DNA of 64,000 bases, taken from NCBI GenBank assembly GCA_029582155.1, contig CM055901.1, positions 5,932,874-5,996,873 of the forward strand. The letters are read 5' to 3'. This document shows positions 60,716 through 64,000 of the stretch, one piece after another. Position numbers and translations under genes: made by a program. The DNA is from Panopea generosa (Eukaryota > Mollusca > Bivalvia > Adapedonta > Hiatellidae). How positions within the stretch are numbered: position 1 is the first letter of the stretch; each line of letters begins with the position of its first letter. The notes under the pieces were generated by a model. That model saw only the letters and a program-made list of their open reading frames with translations. It made no database searches and was not told the DNA's origin.

Positions 60716-60812
60716 AATAAACGTCACTTGTTTATCATGTATTTGTACTTAACCTGTTATTGTTAATCGTGTTAATATCTGTGATTTTTATCTTGAAACA
60801 ATCAGCATTAAA
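60716..60812 (+). promoter_or_regulatory. Candidate poly(A) signals of the gene
   Basis: AATAAA at 60716-60721, 5 nt after the stop, and ATTAAA at 60807-60812, followed by an A-run near 60838. The second would give a normal 3' UTR of about 110 nt. Confidence 0.5.
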
Positions 60813-61371
60813 ATAGAATAGTGTGTTCATGCTTTAAACAAAAAAAAAAAGAATAATTTACTGAAAATTATACATGTATAACACAGAAGCATCGTCAATG
60901 ACGGTGTTTTGTCCGCATTTATAATAAAACATGTAATAAATCTGGATCAAAGTGTCGTTATAATATAAACTTCCATCTTAAGTTAAAATACATATAGCAG
61001 TATCAAACATGTTATTTTAAGCCGGATTTGCACACCAGAAATCTGCTGGCAAAGTTGTGTTTAACCTTATTGGAAGATTTGCTGGACGTGTTTTACCATC
61101 TTGGTGCGGTGTAGACGTTTCGTCACACTTTCGGTTAGTGGTGTTCGGCCTGTGTTTCTTTTATCAAATATAATTGACGAGCAGGAACATATAGTAAATG
61201 CTTCATGTATCAATGGTCAGTATCAGGCCGATGTCCAAATCCGTGGAGTCATATTGTCCAAACTGAAGATCATGTTAAAAAACAAAAGACAATCTTGGCG
61301 ACGTTATCTCGCGTAAGTCATTACACTAATCAAATCCATTTTTTATGAGATATGGCACGTAAATCAAACCG

Positions 61372-61545
61372 AGGAGATAGTGTAGTGGAAAGTGTTGGTC
61401 GCTAACGCCAAAGGCTGCGGGTTCAATCCCCAGCTCAATCCGACGCCTCTTAAACACAACGCTCAATACAGGTTCTACCCAGGAAGCGGGCTTCAGGGCT
61501 TTCTTCTAATTGAGCTTAATTTAATTTGGCCTTTCAAGCACTCTG
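61372..61545 (+). mobile_element. tRNA-headed SINE with V-like 3' block
   Basis: Head GATAGTGTAGTGGAAAGTG, then B box GGGTTCAATCCCC. The later GGTTCTACCCAGGAAGCGGG block resembles the GCTACCTAGGAAGAGACTTC block of the V-type SINE at 44210. The V-domain centre is missing. Confidence 0.7.
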
Positions 61546-61904
61546 GTACCCGCATTTTTGAATAGATCGTCTCCAATCATGATCCGTCATTATGATAAAA
61601 CATACGTAACGTTGCACATACCTAACACATACCTAACCTTGCCATTTAAACCGTTAACTTCTAATTATTAAACTCGTAACTTCACCGTACTAAGAGAAGA
61701 GCATGCCCAAATAAACCCAATAGTTTTGATGGAAGGTGGGTTTGCCCAGGGCCGCAGGTAATAATTAGGCAAATATGGAGAGTGTAGAAACACTCGTATG
61801 TTTTTTTTTGAAACCACTTCTAAATTTAAGTAGGCTTTAGATCCGCAGAAGATTTATTGAAGAAGATAATTAAAATGGCCCTGCTGTTTGTAAACACATT
61901 CCGC

Positions 61905-62134
61905 TTAACCCTTTACTTCTTATAGACACCTTTGGACACCTCTAATATTGAAAGCATTAACTCACCACGTATCTGCAATGGGTGAATTATGTTTATATTA
62001 ACTGACAGAGTGGAAAACAGTGCAGGAAGTGTTCAGATTGCTCGTTACGAGCAATCTGAACTCTTCCTGCACTGTTTTCAATGACCTTCTGCGATTGGTG
62101 CAGGAAATCATGTATCTATGGAGTAAAGGGTTAA
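61905..62134. mobile_element. piggyBac-like MITE, 222 bp, TTAA duplications
   Basis: TTAA at 61905-61908 and at 62131-62134 flank CCCTTTACT...AGTAAAGGG ends. After 9 perfect bases the arms continue imperfectly (TCTTATAGACAC against CCATAGATAC). TTAA sites with CCC(T)...GGG ends are the piggyBac hallmark. There is no transposase frame. The centre contains the palindrome at 62013-62079. Confidence 0.85.
62013..62079. repeat. Near-perfect palindrome, 33-bp arms, 1-nt centre
   Basis: 62013-62045 and 62047-62079 are reverse complements with one mismatch (GAAGTG against GAAGAG), centred on T62046. It lies inside the MITE at 61905-62134. Confidence 0.95.
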
Positions 62135-62314
62135 GGCAGCAATTAAATCGTAAAACCAATGATAATGAACAGAAACGATAAAGTGATACGACTACATGCA
62201 GAGTTACATTGTATGATATGTGTATGGACAGTTATATACGGCGTAATGAAACTATAATAATAAACGATAATAAAGGTAGGGATGTTTCTAGGACTAAATG
62301 TTCGAGTCACAATT

Positions 62315-62490
62315 GGACTAGAGCACGCCTATCTCCTTAAGTCATGATAACTTTCCCATTTGAATCAGCGGTGAGATACACTGACAATGACATGCAATGC
62401 CGTATATCAGCCATAACAGGAACTGTTGCTGGGTGAATATTTGAAATCACGACCCCGGTATTAAGTCTGACGCGCTAACCGGGTCCGGTG
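62315..62490 (-). mobile_element. tRNA-derived SINE, family 1 (copy 4, inverted)
   Basis: On the minus strand: GACCCGGTTAGCGCGTCAGA, then GGGGTCGTGATTTCAAATA, CACCGCTGATTCAAATGGGA and AAGTTATCATGAC. It has a diverged head with part of the A box lost and is 3'-truncated after GTGCTCTAGT. Confidence 0.82.
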
Positions 62491-62499
62491 TAGATATGT

Positions 62500-64000
62500 A
62501 AACTCCCTGTACACGCTGTCCATCTCTCTGGATAATTCTGATGGAAGGATTTTCCAGAGAACTTTACATCCACTGAACGAATATTGGAATGGAAGCTTTG
62601 TTACATAATGAACTAATTGGAAGTTATATGAATGTCTGAGAACAGAACAGTTGCATGCATTTCTTAATTTAAACGATAATTGCCATTACGAGCACCATCT
62701 TATTGGAAATTTTGGCATTTTAAGAATAATTGTAATGACTTTTATTGCTCTCCATGGACTACATGAAATATAAAGTTGCAGACATATTACATTATATAGT
62801 GGGAAATTTTTATAAAAAAATATGTCGTATCCTTGCATAAGAACGGACATAAAATATTGTCATTGGTTTACAATGATATGTGATTGTTGTTAAAAAGAGT
62901 CCCATGTGGGTCTGTACCGCTTGACTGGTTAGATTGAATGTTGTGAGGCGGTTAACATGTTATAGACACTATCAGTCTATCGCAAAACCTGATATCTCCC
63001 GAATCAGATATTTTAACCGCCAGTGGAAAAAGCAGGGAATTCTATGCATGTCCCACAATGCATAGCAAACTGACCAATCAGCGTACTCGTAACCGTGAAT
63101 TGCTATTGAACGGACCCAATCGGCAACGGTGGGTCCGTTCTACAGACTAAAACAAAGGTACTATTTTATAGAAACTTTTTTTTTTTGACGGAACCGAAAT
63201 CAGTATGTGAATGGATCATGGACGCATAACTCTGTGACAGTAAAAGAGGCTGCATGGTTTCTCTAATTGTTATAAACAATATATCCAAATTTAAATTAAG
63301 TTCAACAAAACGTTTGATTATTAAATAAAATGAAAAATGACATCAAGGGATTATATAGAGATACGAGTCCTTGATGACATGTTTGGTTATTCAATGGGGA
63401 ACTAACTCCAACTTTAATAGTTCGATCCGACTGATTTTGGAAAGTCTTAGAGTTTTGATTAAAATCTTATCATTTTATTTTCGGACAAGACGAAAAGTGC
63501 ATTTTTGACCAAATGAGGACATAAAACTCGGTCTATGACAATTACTACAGATTTGTTTTCAAAATCACAAAAGGTGGTATTATCTGATACAATCCAATAA
63601 AAAACACACAGATCGACGGACATCACAAAAGTTCCACTTGGTATGCCAACAGAGAACATCTAATTACCATCATCATTAAAGTAGGTCAGACCAGAATCTT
63701 GTGCCATACATCGTAATTATAGAATGAATGAATGAATGAATAGGGTTTTACGGCGTACCAACACATTAAAGGTTATTCGACGCCAACAGGAAGGAAGATT
63801 CCAGGTTCACTCTACATATACAAAAACAACAAATTAACATACAGATTTTAAAAAAAAAATTCACCAACAAATGAATATGCAGAATGAACCTAGAACATTG
63901 ATACCTGCAGAACTTCAGAGTTTCAGCAAATTCTATCGTATTACTCAAATTGTCGCTTCTTGCGACATGTATGAGCCACAGTGATCCTATTCTTGCCATC
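62500..64000. other. Unassigned DNA to the window end
   Basis: Holds a short hairpin (63108-63118 with 63130-63140, GAACGGACCCA) and a (GAAT)n run at 63722-63741. No coding region is supported. Confidence 0.4.

Noticed and set aside
61101..61316. 71-codon frame followed by GTAAGT as an exon of a second gene
   Set aside because: It begins with TTG, has no acceptor with a good pyrimidine tract in phase, and no partner exon is found before the window ends.

Overview
This is a metazoan nuclear window, AT-rich and mostly intergenic. It has GT-AG introns, several families of tRNA-derived SINEs, old LINE remnants, MITEs and long satellite arrays. A lophotrochozoan, most likely a bivalve mollusc, fits best. 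That is inference from the V-type SINE, the Pro-less 'AGCTC...GAGCT' hairpin repeat followed by GTC-rich sequence at about 3.26 kb, and the molluscan style of the LINE C-termini. No prokaryotic-type gene organisation, rRNA or CRISPR is seen.

Layout. 1-2.45 kb: decayed LINE (+). 3.26 kb: hairpin repeat. 3.63-8.7 kb: satellite with a 41-bp monomer. 9.7-11.1 kb: two tRNA-SINEs and a dispersed repeat. 13.0-15.6 kb: SINE, copy A of a roughly 3-kb repeat family, and a reverse-transcriptase scrap. 16.1-16.4 kb: LINE tail. 16.48-18.56 kb: satellite with a 58-bp monomer. 19.15 kb: TIR element. 20.9-21.7 kb: LINE tail. 26.1-26.4 kb: 81-bp duplication and a long hairpin. 26.9-27.8 kb: open LINE C-terminal frame (-). 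29.0-30.4 kb: 34-bp minisatellite. 30.4-33.7 kb and 38.7-41.3 kb: copies B and C of the 3-kb family, each carrying a different transposon at a site that is empty in the other. 34.2-38.7 kb: degenerate, almost complete LINE (-). 42.0-42.66 kb: GTT-rich tract. 43.0-43.7, 46.4 and 61.9 kb: TIR/MITE elements. 44.1-44.8, 46.9 and 48.9 kb: SINEs.

The one convincing host gene lies at 50.88-60.71 kb (+). Six exons join without any frame break into a 469-codon protein that I do not recognise. It has a candidate N-myristoylation/palmitoylation start (MGNSNC), a polybasic stretch, an acidic middle, a basic helical segment and a Trp/Tyr-rich conserved-looking C-terminus. Just upstream are an overlapping E-box/CRE and an RFX-type X-box, which makes a ciliary role a testable guess. 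Its introns hold ATT/GTT tracts, a 26-bp minisatellite of about 3 kb with a TATA-like core, and a small GGGA-rich minisatellite.

After the gene come a V-like SINE, a piggyBac-like MITE with TTAA target duplications and an extreme central palindrome, and an inverted SINE copy. The rest is unassigned AT-rich DNA.
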